Of a DNA stretch of 44,668 nt, positions 7,687-16,127 are shown one piece after another (within the stretch, counting starts at the first letter, position 1; the number at the start of each line of letters is the position of its first letter). The notes beneath the pieces are model-generated. The model ran no database searches, was not told the origin of the DNA, and saw only the letters and a list, made by a program, of their open reading frames with translations. The stretch is from a virus: positions 1 to 44,668 of the IMG/VR virus record IMGVR_UViG_3300047174_000040. The stretch is one strand, 5' to 3'. The position numbers and the translations under genes were made by a program.

Positions 7687-7724
7687 AAAAAGAAAACCCC
7701 CTAGCGCCGGGGGACGCTAGGGGG
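7687..7724 (-). terminator. Rho-independent terminator of the minus-strand replication operon
   Basis: A perfect 10-bp stem: CCCCCTAGCG at 7697-7706 pairs with CGCTAGGGGG at 7715-7724, with an 8-nt loop. Read on the minus strand, the stem is followed by TTTTCTTTTT (7687-7696). It lies 58 bases past the last minus-strand gene, so it ends leftward transcription. Confidence 0.9.
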
Positions 7725-7781
7725 CGTGGGTGCGTGCAATCGCGGTGCTTCAAATCGCCGGGACATTACCCCCGGCAGCGA

Positions 7782-8489
7782 TCACTTTACGCGAAAGATG
7801 CGGGCGCCCGCAACATTAAATTCAGGATCGGTTTCCACAGCCATGATCTTGAACTGGCGCCCTTCCGTGCCGCCTTCAGGGGTTCCCGGCCCGAACTTTT
7901 TATTTGCCTTGTTCACGTTTCCGCCCAATTGCTTTGCCGGGTTCGTAAGGTGGCTGTTTGCCGCCACAAAGAAGCTGTCATACTGCGGCGTAACCCCGTC
8001 TTCGCCCATGACCGGCGCCTGAAGCTTGGCGAAGCCATACTTATCGCGCGGGCCGCGCTTGACTTCAGCCGCCACGGTAGCGGGCAGAGCCATGCGGAAA
8101 CCGCTGTACTCGACACGCGGCGCCGGGGTATTCGGACGCGGGCCGCGCTTGGCGCCTGCGGGCTTGCTGGCGGCTTCTGTGGTGGCTGTGGCCGGTGCAT
8201 CGGCATCATTGCCCGGCAAGCTGGCGGCGGGCGCCTGTGCCCCATCGGCCCCGGCAACGGCGCCAGATGCAGGGGCTTCGGCCGGGAACTCCCCCACAGC
8301 TTTATCCGTGCTGCGATAGGCGATGTGCGCGCCATCGGCCGGGTTAACCGTCTTCGGATCGGACACAACGTAACCCTGGCTTTCCAGCGCCTTCACGGCC
8401 GGATTTTTGGGGCTGGCCCATCCATGGCTACCGGATTTCGTCGCCTGATAAATCGGGGTAAGCGCGGCCAAAAGGTTCGGATTGAGCAT
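7782..8489 (-). CDS. Unknown protein with basic Pro/Ala-rich linker (235 aa)
   Basis: I recognise no family. Three parts are visible: residues 1-65 (TPIYQATKSGSHGWASPKNP..., possibly a winged-helix-like fold), a long Ala/Pro/Gly-rich linker (about 68-125) ending in the basic patch 'AKRGPRPNTPAPRVE', and a C-terminal domain (about 125-235). The linker resembles that of the 11465..12199 protein (RGRPRK...PQAPRVEEAD). The gene has its own promoter and terminator, so it can be expressed separately and strongly. That would suit an abundant DNA-binding or single-strand-binding protein, but this is inference. RBS GGGAG lies before the ATG. Confidence 0.7.
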   Translation of the reverse strand: MLNPNLLAALTPIYQATKSGSHGWASPKNPAVKALESQGYVVSDPKTVNPADGAHIAYRSTDKAVGEFPAEAPASGAVAGADGAQAPAASLPGNDADAPATATTEAASKPAGAKRGPRPNTPAPRVEYSGFRMALPATVAAEVKRGPRDKYGFAKLQAPVMGEDGVTPQYDSFFVAANSHLTNPAKQLGGNVNKANKKFGPGTPEGGTEGRQFKIMAVETDPEFNVAGARIFRVK

Positions 8490-8525
8490 AAAAAGTTTCT
8501 CCCGTTAGGTAAACATTGAACGTGA

Positions 8526-8556
8526 CTTATATCCGCTATCGGCAACCTTAAGTCAA
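8526..8556 (-). promoter_or_regulatory. Promoter for the 7782..8489 gene, -35 inside the polymerase stop
   Basis: On the minus strand TTGACT (8556-8551) is followed after 19 bases by TATAAG (8531-8526); GATATA at 17-base spacing is an alternative -10. The -35 hexamer is the last two codons (Leu-Thr) of the DNA polymerase gene. The start codon of the target gene lies about 40 bases downstream. Confidence 0.55.
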
Positions 8557-10431
8557 CCCCCCTAATTGCAATTGAGCGCCGCGCCGGGTTTGAAAGCCTA
8601 TATCTTCCAAAATGCCAAGGGCGGTTTCTTCATAGCGGCCGTAATCTATATCAGTTGGGAAGCTTGGCGGCAACGTCATAAGCGGTTTGCTGCCATCTGA
8701 CATAGGCACCTTGTTGCCGCTCTTGCAATAGACAATTGAGCCTAAAACATTTTTGGCATAATAGTAACGCACAGTTTTACCTAAGTAACGTCCATCTTTT
8801 TGAGCGCCCCCGGTCACTTTCTGCACTATACAGAACCGCTCTATTCTCTGGCAAGTCTGTATAGTTTCAAGCAACGGCACCCCTTTAGTTATATGCGCAA
8901 TTACTGCGTCAACGCAAATCAACTGTTGCGGGTTTTTAGACAGCGGGGAATTTAGGGCCGAACCGACTTCCGAATATACGCCCTTAACCTTCGTTTTGCC
9001 ATCCGGCTTGACAACTATGTAATTGTTCACGTCACGCGAGTAAATCGCTTGATATTCGGTTTCCTCGGTTTCAAGCTGTGTGCGCAATTCCCAAGCCGCC
9101 CATAGGCTGCAAAATTCGGCATAGCGATCTTGTGGGCATAGCGTCACGATACCGTCAGTGTTCGCGCTAACGACTTCAAACCCGTTCAATGTCAAATTTT
9201 CAATTTGCATGAGTAGCGACAACTGCCCGGTTAGCGTGGTTTGCACCATATTGCGCGGGCTATAAAGCGGGCTGAAAGGATCGGATTTCTTACCGAATGT
9301 GCCATTACTGGCAATCTTCAAGCCATCGGCTTCAGCCTTGCGTCCGGCTTTTTTGGCTGCATATCGTTTATTGACGATGGTTTGCAATGCTTCTAGTTCG
9401 CCCGGAATATCCGAAAAATTGTTTTTAAGAATTAGGTTAGGGTAATAGCCGGTAACGTCACGGTCTAACAATCGCATAGTTTCGGTTGCGCGCAATGCTT
9501 GTGACTTTTCCTGACTATGCAAGCCGCCCATGCCGATTGCATAGCGCCTGCCGCCAATGACGAACGCCCGGCCTTCAATTGTTTTAGGGCAGATAACGTG
9601 ACCGCTTGAACCTACCTCGATTTCGGCTGTACGGATTTCGTTTAGAATTTCGTCATAAGCTGGCGTAACGAACCCGATATAAGGCGGCGGCACATAACAA
9701 AACGAACTGCCCACAAGTTTGGTAAAGTCTCGGCGCTTAGGCGGCTTGCCGGTTATCCGTTCAATTTCGCCACAGATAATTTCCTGTGCAAGCTGTGCGT
9801 CCGAGCGGCTGCGCAAATCCTTGCCGAACTCCTGCGACAAAGCGGCGCGCAAATCTAGGTGCGGTTCCAACTCGCGCAATAGCAATTCGGTATTGTCCAA
9901 ATCGTTGAAATTATACGTCCGAACAATTGCGATTTCTTCGCGCGTCAATTCCTTGTCAGGATGATAAGGCAAATCCTGAATTGTGTGGCAATGCAGCCGG
10001 GCAGCATACGTCTTCAGACTGGCGGTAAGCGGCGCCACATCAAACAAATCAATGTGGTTGCAGCGTAGTGGCCACTTCAAATTATGTGCTTGTAACACGT
10101 CTTTAGGCGTGCCGTTAAATTCGATTAGTTCGGCCGTTGCTCGCTTCATATCGGCAGCGGTCACGCCACGGCACAGCGCGGCGATGGTCATAACGATCAA
10201 ATCGTAACTATTGGAATTGAAGCCGACAAGGCAGAAATTGTCTGCCATCCATTGCAACCAATCGTGCTGTATAGGATCGTTACCGACGCTTTCAAAATAA
10301 GCAAATTTACCCGTTTCAATATTCTTGAAGCCGACAAGCCAATAATTGACAAAGCTTTCAACGTCATAAACGAAACAGCCGCCTTTGAGCGCAACTAGTT
10401 CGTCAGTCGTGTAAAATTGCCGTTCGGCCAC
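8548..10431 (-). CDS. Family B DNA polymerase
   Basis: A protein of 627 aa, GTG start, overlapping the clamp-like gene stop by one base. The 3'-5' exonuclease motifs are intact: Exo I YDVES (D23, E25), Exo II FNSNSYD (D77), Exo III YNFND (Y173, D177). Polymerase motifs: A 'DVTGYYP' (D325), B 'KIASNGTFG' (K372-G380), C 'SANTDG' around 422-427. In motif C the first Asp of the usual DTD is Asn, while the second, catalytic Asp (D426) is kept. At 627 aa it is compact for the family and lacks the insertions of protein-primed enzymes that I would look for. It should copy the phage genome together with the clamp-like, helicase and primase proteins. Confidence 0.88.
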   Translation of the reverse strand: MAERQFYTTDELVALKGGCFVYDVESFVNYWLVGFKNIETGKFAYFESVGNDPIQHDWLQWMADNFCLVGFNSNSYDLIVMTIAALCRGVTAADMKRATAELIEFNGTPKDVLQAHNLKWPLRCNHIDLFDVAPLTASLKTYAARLHCHTIQDLPYHPDKELTREEIAIVRTYNFNDLDNTELLLRELEPHLDLRAALSQEFGKDLRSRSDAQLAQEIICGEIERITGKPPKRRDFTKLVGSSFCYVPPPYIGFVTPAYDEILNEIRTAEIEVGSSGHVICPKTIEGRAFVIGGRRYAIGMGGLHSQEKSQALRATETMRLLDRDVTGYYPNLILKNNFSDIPGELEALQTIVNKRYAAKKAGRKAEADGLKIASNGTFGKKSDPFSPLYSPRNMVQTTLTGQLSLLMQIENLTLNGFEVVSANTDGIVTLCPQDRYAEFCSLWAAWELRTQLETEETEYQAIYSRDVNNYIVVKPDGKTKVKGVYSEVGSALNSPLSKNPQQLICVDAVIAHITKGVPLLETIQTCQRIERFCIVQKVTGGAQKDGRYLGKTVRYYYAKNVLGSIVYCKSGNKVPMSDGSKPLMTLPPSFPTDIDYGRYEETALGILEDIGFQTRRGAQLQLGGLT

Positions 10432-11450
10432 TAATGCTTGCCCATGATAAGCCCGCGCGTGTTTTCGCTAATGAATACAGTTGCGGCGCCGGGCGCCCCG
10501 ATCTTGACCCGTTCGGCATACGGTAAGCAAATGTGCCAATAGACTTCGCTGAATTTCTGCCCGCCCGGTAAGCCGGGCACGTCATAGCTTGCGGCCGATT
10601 GCTCTATCAAGTGACCCGTGGCCAAGCGCCCTTCATGGAAATGCAACGTATCGTTTTCAGTGAATTTCTGAATAGCTTTCAGCGCCAGCGCGAAGCCGTC
10701 CCATAGCGGCACGAAATCGCCACCCATGTTTTCCTCGAATAGCTTGCCGACTTTCGGCCATTCGCCAGCGTATAGCCGGGTTTTGATAAATGAGTTGTCA
10801 TCAAAATAAAAGGTGACGCTTCGGCCTTCGCTGAAGCCAAACCCGGCAAGCGGCTTAGTCAATTTGCAAATGGTATCCACCGCCTTTTTGGGGATGCACA
10901 AGCCGGGCGGCAAGTCTATACCGTGCCAATATTCGATTGCAAAACCGCCGTTCGTGCCGATGATTGAACCAGGGCCTAACAGCACGCTTTGATTGATCGC
11001 ACGTTCGCCTTTGCCGGTGCAAGCTTTGCAGCACGCTTTGAACCCTTCCATGATCCTATCGTTAATGTCTGCAACCCAAACGTCAGGATTAGACGGCGTG
11101 ATTTGCTCGCTTGGCAAGATCGGTATGACAGCCCGAAATTTGCCTGACGTTATAGACAATTGTTCGGCCGATACTTGCACCATTTGAAAAGTCGCGCCGC
11201 ATTGTTGCAACGCCGCTTGTAGCTTTTCCGCGTGCAAACTCATATCAAGCGGGCTGTCAACCGGAACGCCTATGCAAAAGGTTTCGTTTTCGGTCATAAG
11301 CAAGCCGTCGCGTATTGTGACAAATGCCGAAAGCCCGGAATTGTCCGAACTGTCAACAGCCACGGCGGCAAATTTCAAAGCCTCTAGCAGCGCCGTTCGA
11401 GCGTTGTTAGTAGATGCAGCCTTAAGCTTTGCCGCCGCGTCAGTTGTCAC
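10431..11450 (-). CDS. DNA polymerase sliding-clamp-like protein
   Basis: A protein of 339 aa, GTG start. Features reminiscent of bacterial beta clamps are repeated domain-like blocks, the 'LSITSGKFRAVIPILPSEQ' segment near residues 108-126 (compare the 'GRSRFSLxTLPAxxFP' region of DnaN) and a C-terminal 'VFISENTRGLIMG', close to the end motif of clamps. It lies directly upstream of the family B polymerase gene with a one-base overlap, which fits a processivity factor. Residues 'CKACTG' add a possible metal site. The clamp call is inference from pattern and position. Confidence 0.55.
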   Translation of the reverse strand: MTTDAAAKLKAASTNNARTALLEALKFAAVAVDSSDNSGLSAFVTIRDGLLMTENETFCIGVPVDSPLDMSLHAEKLQAALQQCGATFQMVQVSAEQLSITSGKFRAVIPILPSEQITPSNPDVWVADINDRIMEGFKACCKACTGKGERAINQSVLLGPGSIIGTNGGFAIEYWHGIDLPPGLCIPKKAVDTICKLTKPLAGFGFSEGRSVTFYFDDNSFIKTRLYAGEWPKVGKLFEENMGGDFVPLWDGFALALKAIQKFTENDTLHFHEGRLATGHLIEQSAASYDVPGLPGGQKFSEVYWHICLPYAERVKIGAPGAATVFISENTRGLIMGKH

Positions 11451-11464
11451 AACTTAAACTTCTA

Positions 11465-12199
11465 TTAAAACGGAATGAAGTCATCGGTAAAGTCTGCGCA
11501 CATTTCCTGCGCATTGACGTTAACCTTTACCGGCACTTTCAGTTTATATTTGCCGCATTGATCGTTCGGCAAATCCATATGCGCGCATTCCAAGCACGAC
11601 ATGCGTTGCGGCGGCATGGCTGGATTTAGCAGCGGGCCGGTGGGCGCCGGGGGTGCGGGTTCCGGCATGTCTTCAATGAGGGTTTCCGCAAGCTTCGCCA
11701 GATCGGCAAGGTTTTGTGCCTGCATTTCGACAACCTTCGTCCGAAACCAGCCTAGCGCCAGTTCGGGCGTAATCACGGGTTCTGCGGCCGGTGCGGCCGG
11801 TGCGGCCCATGACGGCCCGGCGCCGGGAGTTGCGGGCGGCGATGCAGTTACGGTCTGCGTGTCTGCCCTGGGCGGCGTCCATTTGGCTTCAGCCGTGGCC
11901 ACGTCAGCTTCCTCGACACGCGGCGCCTGCGGGCCTGTGGGAGCATTCTTACGCGGTCTGCCGCGTGTGGCTGCAACTGCATCGGCACCTATACGCATTT
12001 CAAGTTCCTTTCGATATATCGCGGTAAATTCTACCGGATATGATATGGTATTTGTTGGCCCTTGCACAGTCACATTATACAATGATTTGGCTTTAACTCG
12101 CAATTCCCGCGTGACGCCGTCGGCTTCAATTGTCACCATGTCCCCAACGTTAATTTGGGACATGGCTGCAGATGCGGCTTCAATGTCAATCATTACCAT
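11465..12199 (-). CDS. Unknown replication-operon protein with AT-hook-like motif and zinc-like tail
   Basis: A protein of 244 aa. Residues 1-70 read like a small beta-barrel (VGDMVTIEADGVTRELRVKA). Residues about 79-85 contain 'RGRPRK', the core of an AT-hook. A Pro/Ala-rich linker follows, then a helical stretch (VVEMQAQNLADLAKLAETLI), and the C-terminus carries CLECAH...CGKY...C ending in 'DDFIPF'. A similar CxxCxH tail ends the nuclease encoded at 13970..14821. The start overlaps the helicase stop. DNA binding is plausible; the precise role is unknown. Confidence 0.7.
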   Translation of the reverse strand: MVMIDIEAASAAMSQINVGDMVTIEADGVTRELRVKAKSLYNVTVQGPTNTISYPVEFTAIYRKELEMRIGADAVAATRGRPRKNAPTGPQAPRVEEADVATAEAKWTPPRADTQTVTASPPATPGAGPSWAAPAAPAAEPVITPELALGWFRTKVVEMQAQNLADLAKLAETLIEDMPEPAPPAPTGPLLNPAMPPQRMSCLECAHMDLPNDQCGKYKLKVPVKVNVNAQEMCADFTDDFIPF

Positions 12200-13821
12200 A
12201 ACGCTTCTACAATGTCAGGGTATTTTTTATTGACGTGCACCTTTATGGATTTGGGCGGGCGCAATTTGTCAACGTGCGCAATTGCGTCGCTTACCGTGGT
12301 GGGCACATAGGCGTCAGGAAACCGGCGCCGCCACCATTCGCGGGCGATCTTGCCACCATAACCGGGGGCTTCAATTGCCACCCATTCAACGAACTGGCGA
12401 AGCCCGCAAACATAGGTTGCGCGGATAACCGGCTTGTCGCCCGGCAACGCATTCTTCTTAATGTGCTGCGTATAATAGACGTGTTCAACGTTGAAGGTTT
12501 CGTAAATCGGCAAGTCGCTGCGCACTAGCACGTCATCAAACACGCCTTTGGTAAACCCAATGCGAGCTTCAAATGGCTGTCCGCAGTCAATACACTCGGT
12601 TGCGCGCGCGTGGTTATACGTGCCGCAAGCCGGGCAAATCTTAACCGGCGCATCGCCTGTGCCTTTGCCTTTCATCTTGGGAATAAAAGGATCGTCAATC
12701 GTGCCCAATCGGCGGGCATTGCCGCCGTGATCGGTCACAAGGCAATTTTCTTTGTGCCAGCCGTTCAACTCATAGGGGCGGGTTCCGCGCCCAAGCATTT
12801 GCACCCATAACCCTGCCGACATGGTTGGGCGAAGCATTATGATGTGATCAATCGGCGGGTGATCTATTCCAGTTGTCGCAATGCCGTTGTTCGTCAACGT
12901 GTCGATTTCGCCACTGAAGAATTGGTTTAGAATTTCGTCACGCTCTTTTCCGGGCATTCTGGAATGAACGGCCTTGGCCTTCAGGCCAGCATAGCGCAGC
13001 ATTTCGGCGGCAATGAGCGCATGGTCAACGCCCGTGCAAAACACAAGGCGGCAATTGCGATCCGCGCCGCGCGCAAGGCTTTCTTGAATTGCGGCCCAAG
13101 TGATTTTTTCGTTGCGCGTGACTTCGTTTAATTGTTTCTCATTGAAGTCGCCCGCTTGCGTGCGCAACTCGGAAATATCGTATTCAGTCTTTACTTTTTT
13201 TGCTACGGGCGGCACTAAATGCCCGTCATCAAACAAGCGGCGAAAGCCTGGAATTGTGCAGATATTGTAAGGGATGTCGGTAAAGATTGGCCCATTAGTA
13301 AGCACGCCCATTCCGGTGCGCCAAATGGTTGCGGTAAAACCAATTACCTTCAGATAAGGATTGATCTGGCGCAATATATTGATGACGCGCATATAGTTCG
13401 CGCTATCGCTATCGCCAATCAAATGCGCCTCATCAACTATCAGGAAATCAATATGGCCGAAAGCGGCAATGATCTTGGCAACAGATTGAACTGACCCGAA
13501 CGTAATGGGGTAATGCAAATCCCGCTGATTAAGCCCGGCTGAATATATGCCAATGGGCGCATGTGCCCACACGCGATGCATTTGCAAATAGTTGTTCTTA
13601 ACCAATTCCTTCACATGCGTAAGGCATAGCACGCGCTGCCCCGGATAAAGTCGCATAACGGCTTCGATAAACGTCGCTTGAACAACGCTTTTGCCCGATC
13701 CCGTTGGCAATGCGATAAGCGGATTGCCTTTATTATTCTGGAAGTAATCAAACAAAGCCGTAATGGCTTCTTCCTGATACCATCGCAAAACGGCCGGTTG
13801 CTTGTATTTGTCTAATATCAT
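12193..13821 (-). CDS. Superfamily 2 DEAH-type helicase with C-terminal zinc finger
   Basis: A protein of 542 aa. The start is set at the ATG in ATGATATTAGAC, which overlaps the stop of the small upstream gene; a frame extension of 11 residues exists but lacks a ribosome-binding site. Visible motifs: Q-like 'LRWYQEEAI', Walker A LPTGSGKS (38-45), DEAH at 130-133, motif III TAT (163-165), and motif VI QMLGRGTR (341-348). A C4 zinc finger follows (CPAC 396-399, C410, C413). The type resembles phage UvsW-like or RecQ-like unwinding enzymes used in origin opening or recombination. Confidence 0.9.
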   Translation of the reverse strand: MILDKYKQPAVLRWYQEEAITALFDYFQNNKGNPLIALPTGSGKSVVQATFIEAVMRLYPGQRVLCLTHVKELVKNNYLQMHRVWAHAPIGIYSAGLNQRDLHYPITFGSVQSVAKIIAAFGHIDFLIVDEAHLIGDSDSANYMRVINILRQINPYLKVIGFTATIWRTGMGVLTNGPIFTDIPYNICTIPGFRRLFDDGHLVPPVAKKVKTEYDISELRTQAGDFNEKQLNEVTRNEKITWAAIQESLARGADRNCRLVFCTGVDHALIAAEMLRYAGLKAKAVHSRMPGKERDEILNQFFSGEIDTLTNNGIATTGIDHPPIDHIIMLRPTMSAGLWVQMLGRGTRPYELNGWHKENCLVTDHGGNARRLGTIDDPFIPKMKGKGTGDAPVKICPACGTYNHARATECIDCGQPFEARIGFTKGVFDDVLVRSDLPIYETFNVEHVYYTQHIKKNALPGDKPVIRATYVCGLRQFVEWVAIEAPGYGGKIAREWWRRRFPDAYVPTTVSDAIAHVDKLRPPKSIKVHVNKKYPDIVEALW

Positions 13822-13973
13822 TGTGCGGCCAATATCTGCCGAACGCGCCAGCAAGCGCGCTTAAATGTTAAAGCTGTGTCAATTCGTTTACCGTCTAAAG
13901 CTATTGACCAATAGCCGTATGGACGCCGCGAACAACGATCTAGCGTATAGCCTTTATAAAAGCGCCGCGTCAT
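13818..13973 (-). CDS. Small basic protein between nuclease and helicase (51 aa)
   Basis: An open frame of 51 codons starting MTRRFYKGYTLDRCSRRPYG and ending ILAAQ. Its ATG overlaps the nuclease stop (ATGA) and its TGA overlaps the helicase start (ATGA), so it fills the gap exactly. That is the main evidence it is real. It is strongly basic (Arg/Lys-rich), has no membrane segment and could bind nucleic acid. No family is recognised. Confidence 0.72.
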   Translation of the reverse strand: MTRRFYKGYTLDRCSRRPYGYWSIALDGKRIDTALTFKRACWRVRQILAAQ

Positions 13974-14821
13974 GCGAAAGCCTCCCATTGTGGGCACGCG
14001 GCCCGGATTGCGTCATGCGGAATAATGGCATTCCAATGATTGCAGCGCCAAGTTTTATCAGGCTGCGGCGCGCTGTGCTTGCAAGATCGGCAATTGACGT
14101 TGACAGGTTCGCCCCGGTGGCAAATGCCAGCCATGGGGCAAAACTTGCAATCCGAATAGGCGTCACTGGCGGCGATCTTGGGCGGCAGATGCACAGCGGC
14201 AATGATATGCGCGGCTTTCTGCGCAAGCTGACGGCCTAGCGTATGGTCTAACTCGACAACCTCAATATACAGTTCGTCAGTGTTTTTGTTGACGGCCATA
14301 TAAATTGCGTAATCAAACCCGAACGCTTCGCCATAAACCGACATTTGCGCAAAATGCTTCGGCTTGCTAAGCTTAACGCCGTCTTTTTTCAGCTTGTCGA
14401 ATGACCGCTGATTATGCGTTTTATATTCGCCTAGAAACTCGGGCGGCAATTCGCCATAGGCGGGCGGCAATGACAACCGTTCGTCAAGCGATCCGCCGTA
14501 AAGCCCCTTGCCTTCAATGCGCCATTGCTTGCCGCTTTCCGGCTTGTGCAATTTGGCGCCGATTAACTCTAGCATTAACTGGAAGCGACTTTCCTCAAAA
14601 TGTCCGCGCTTAAACAGCCGGTGCATTTGCCCGCTTAAATTCTCCCGGTGCATCCATCGGAAAGAATAGGTTAACCGCCGCGCGCAAGTTTCGCCTATTT
14701 CGCTTGCGCCTAAATGATCGCGCGGGCCTTCGTCAAAATGCGCAATGCAAGCGGCGTCAATATCAGCCATTAAACGCGCTGCCAGTTGCTTGCGGTCTGC
14801 CCCGCTTAATTTGATATTCAT
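13970..14821 (-). CDS. Cas4/RecB-like PD-(D/E)XK nuclease with Fe-S-type cysteines
   Basis: A protein of 283 aa. The start at 14821 (MNIKLSG) is chosen because it overlaps the previous stop (ATGA); the open frame extends further but inside the neighbouring gene. The nuclease core shows 'GGSLDERL' (Asp) then 'LGEYKTHN' (E-x-K), preceded by Cys in 'IGETCARRLTYSFRW' and followed by 'CKFCPMAGIC', the four-Cys arrangement of Cas4/AddB-like Fe-S nucleases. After this comes an extra tail 'NCRSCKHS...CNHW...CPQWEAF'. It probably processes DNA ends in recombination or replication with the helicase and the RecA-like NTPase of the same operon. Confidence 0.85.
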   Translation of the reverse strand: MNIKLSGADRKQLAARLMADIDAACIAHFDEGPRDHLGASEIGETCARRLTYSFRWMHRENLSGQMHRLFKRGHFEESRFQLMLELIGAKLHKPESGKQWRIEGKGLYGGSLDERLSLPPAYGELPPEFLGEYKTHNQRSFDKLKKDGVKLSKPKHFAQMSVYGEAFGFDYAIYMAVNKNTDELYIEVVELDHTLGRQLAQKAAHIIAAVHLPPKIAASDAYSDCKFCPMAGICHRGEPVNVNCRSCKHSAPQPDKTWRCNHWNAIIPHDAIRAACPQWEAFA

Positions 14822-15414
14822 GCGCTGGCATGTTCCGGCACCGGGGCGCGCACATAGGCAATCGCCGCGTGATCCGGGCAATATATCGCACGCTTTGACC
14901 CTGTGGGCAGGCAGCACGCTTGAAAGCCTAACCGGGCACGCTTGGCGGGCCATTCGCATTGCCCGGCTTCAGGCCAGACTACAGGGCCTTCGTGCATTGG
15001 TTCCGTGGCAACAGGGATCGGCGGCAGGCTTTCGCCAGTGGGCGACGGCTTGCGGCCTGACTGTGCGCGCGAGCCAGACCGGCGCCCAAGCGGGTTGCCT
15101 GTAGTGGTGCGTTTGACGAAACCGTTGCGCGCGCACAAGCCGTCCATGACGCGGCGATTGATGCCTAACGTTGCAAGAACGGTTGGCGTCGGCATGTCGC
15201 TTGCCCACAATTGGCGGGCGTGTTCGATAAATTCGGCCGAATAACGCGGCTGCGGTTTTTCTTTAACCTTCGCAATATTAGCCTTAATTGAGTTGTAGCA
15301 AGTCGGGCGCGGTATCGACAAAATAAATGCAATTTCTCGCACCTTTTTGCCTTCGTTTTTCAGTTCAATAATGCGCGCAACAATTTCGGGCGGAGTTTTG
15401 AAACCGGACGCCAT
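14818..15414 (-). CDS. GcrA-like transcription regulator with extra N-terminal HTH
   Basis: A protein of 198 aa from ATG 15414; a TTG 15 bases upstream is an alternative start. The C-terminal 45 residues show C-x-W-P ... F-x-x-C-C ... YCPDHAAIAY. This is the signature of the GcrA C-terminal domain, which in Caulobacter contacts sigma70, with the cysteines/histidine ordered as in that family; the usual 'GDP' after CEWP is replaced. A helix-turn-helix-like segment in the middle (ARQLWASDMPTPTVLATLGI) corresponds to the GcrA DNA-binding domain. A second HTH-like segment (KKVREIAFILSIPRPTCYNS) sits at the N-terminus. Inference: a phage factor that recruits host RNA polymerase or reads GANTC methylation. 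Confidence 0.72.
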   Translation of the reverse strand: MASGFKTPPEIVARIIELKNEGKKVREIAFILSIPRPTCYNSIKANIAKVKEKPQPRYSAEFIEHARQLWASDMPTPTVLATLGINRRVMDGLCARNGFVKRTTTGNPLGRRSGSRAQSGRKPSPTGESLPPIPVATEPMHEGPVVWPEAGQCEWPAKRARLGFQACCLPTGSKRAIYCPDHAAIAYVRAPVPEHASA

Positions 15415-15512
15415 GCAATCGACTTTCAATTAGAGGCAACGGCGGGGCCAGTTGCGGCCAGCCCCGCCCATAGCCACCCTAACCTATTGCCATAGATCGG
15501 GCGGCTATTCAG

Positions 15513-16121
15513 TCAGGATGCCCAAGGCGGCTTGCCAGCCGCAGCGCCCCCGGCAGGCTGTTGCTGCCACGACGGGCCAGCCGGTGCCGCCGCCTGCCTT
15601 GCCGGGGGGTTGCCGCCGCCCGTGGCCGCATTGCTCCATGACGGTGCCCCGCCTGCCGGTGCCGCCTGTGCTTGGGCCTGTGGCGCTGCCTGTGCGCCTG
15701 AAGGCTGCACACCCAATCGCGGCGGTTCGCCCGCCATGTCATACACGCCGGAAATTTCCGTGTATTTATCATCGCTTTTCTGCGGCGTGACTTGCACCAC
15801 AAACGGCACGTTGAACAATTCGGATGCGTTCGGGGTTTCCAAAACATGCCGCCCGGTCACATGGCAAATTGCCGACAACTGGCGCCCGGCAATTTCGGCC
15901 GCTTGCGGGTTTTTGTTCCAAAGGTTAAGGCGATATTCGCCCGTGAAACCTTTGTGTTCCCCGTCAATGACCCGCAGCGTAAAGACAAGCATTCCGCTTT
16001 CAGGATCATTTTTAGTCGATTTGCGTTCGGACGAAATCGCAACAACTGGCATCCGCCCAAGCGGCCAATTGGGCGAACCCTGTGACGGATCAACCGCCTG
16101 TGCGTTAAACCATGCTGTCAT
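15513..16121 (-). CDS. DUF669-like phage protein, probable single-strand DNA-binding
   Basis: A protein of 202 aa. Residues 1-130 (MPVVAISSERKSTKN..., 'GEYRLNLWNKNPQAAEIAGRQ', 'LFNVPFVVQVTPQKSDDKYTEI') match the arrangement of DUF669 proteins, which sit beside RecA-like NTPases and Cas4-like nucleases in phage recombination modules. The last 65 residues are Ala/Gly/Pro/Gln-rich and end with an aromatic-acid-poor tip (GKPPWAS), similar in composition to SSB linkers. It lies 6 bases after the NTPase gene. SSB function is inference. Confidence 0.65.
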   Translation of the reverse strand: MTAWFNAQAVDPSQGSPNWPLGRMPVVAISSERKSTKNDPESGMLVFTLRVIDGEHKGFTGEYRLNLWNKNPQAAEIAGRQLSAICHVTGRHVLETPNASELFNVPFVVQVTPQKSDDKYTEISGVYDMAGEPPRLGVQPSGAQAAPQAQAQAAPAGGAPSWSNAATGGGNPPARQAAAPAGPSWQQQPAGGAAAGKPPWAS

Positions 16122-16127
16122 AACTCT

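Noticed and set aside
7677-8519. A 280-aa plus-strand open frame
   Set aside because: It is the antisense of the 7782..8489 gene; that strand has a promoter, RBS and terminator, this one none, and the product is Cys/Arg-rich nonsense.
11601-12233. A 210-aa plus-strand frame
   Set aside because: Antisense of the 11465..12199 gene, low-complexity Ala/Gly/Ser product, crosses into the helicase gene.
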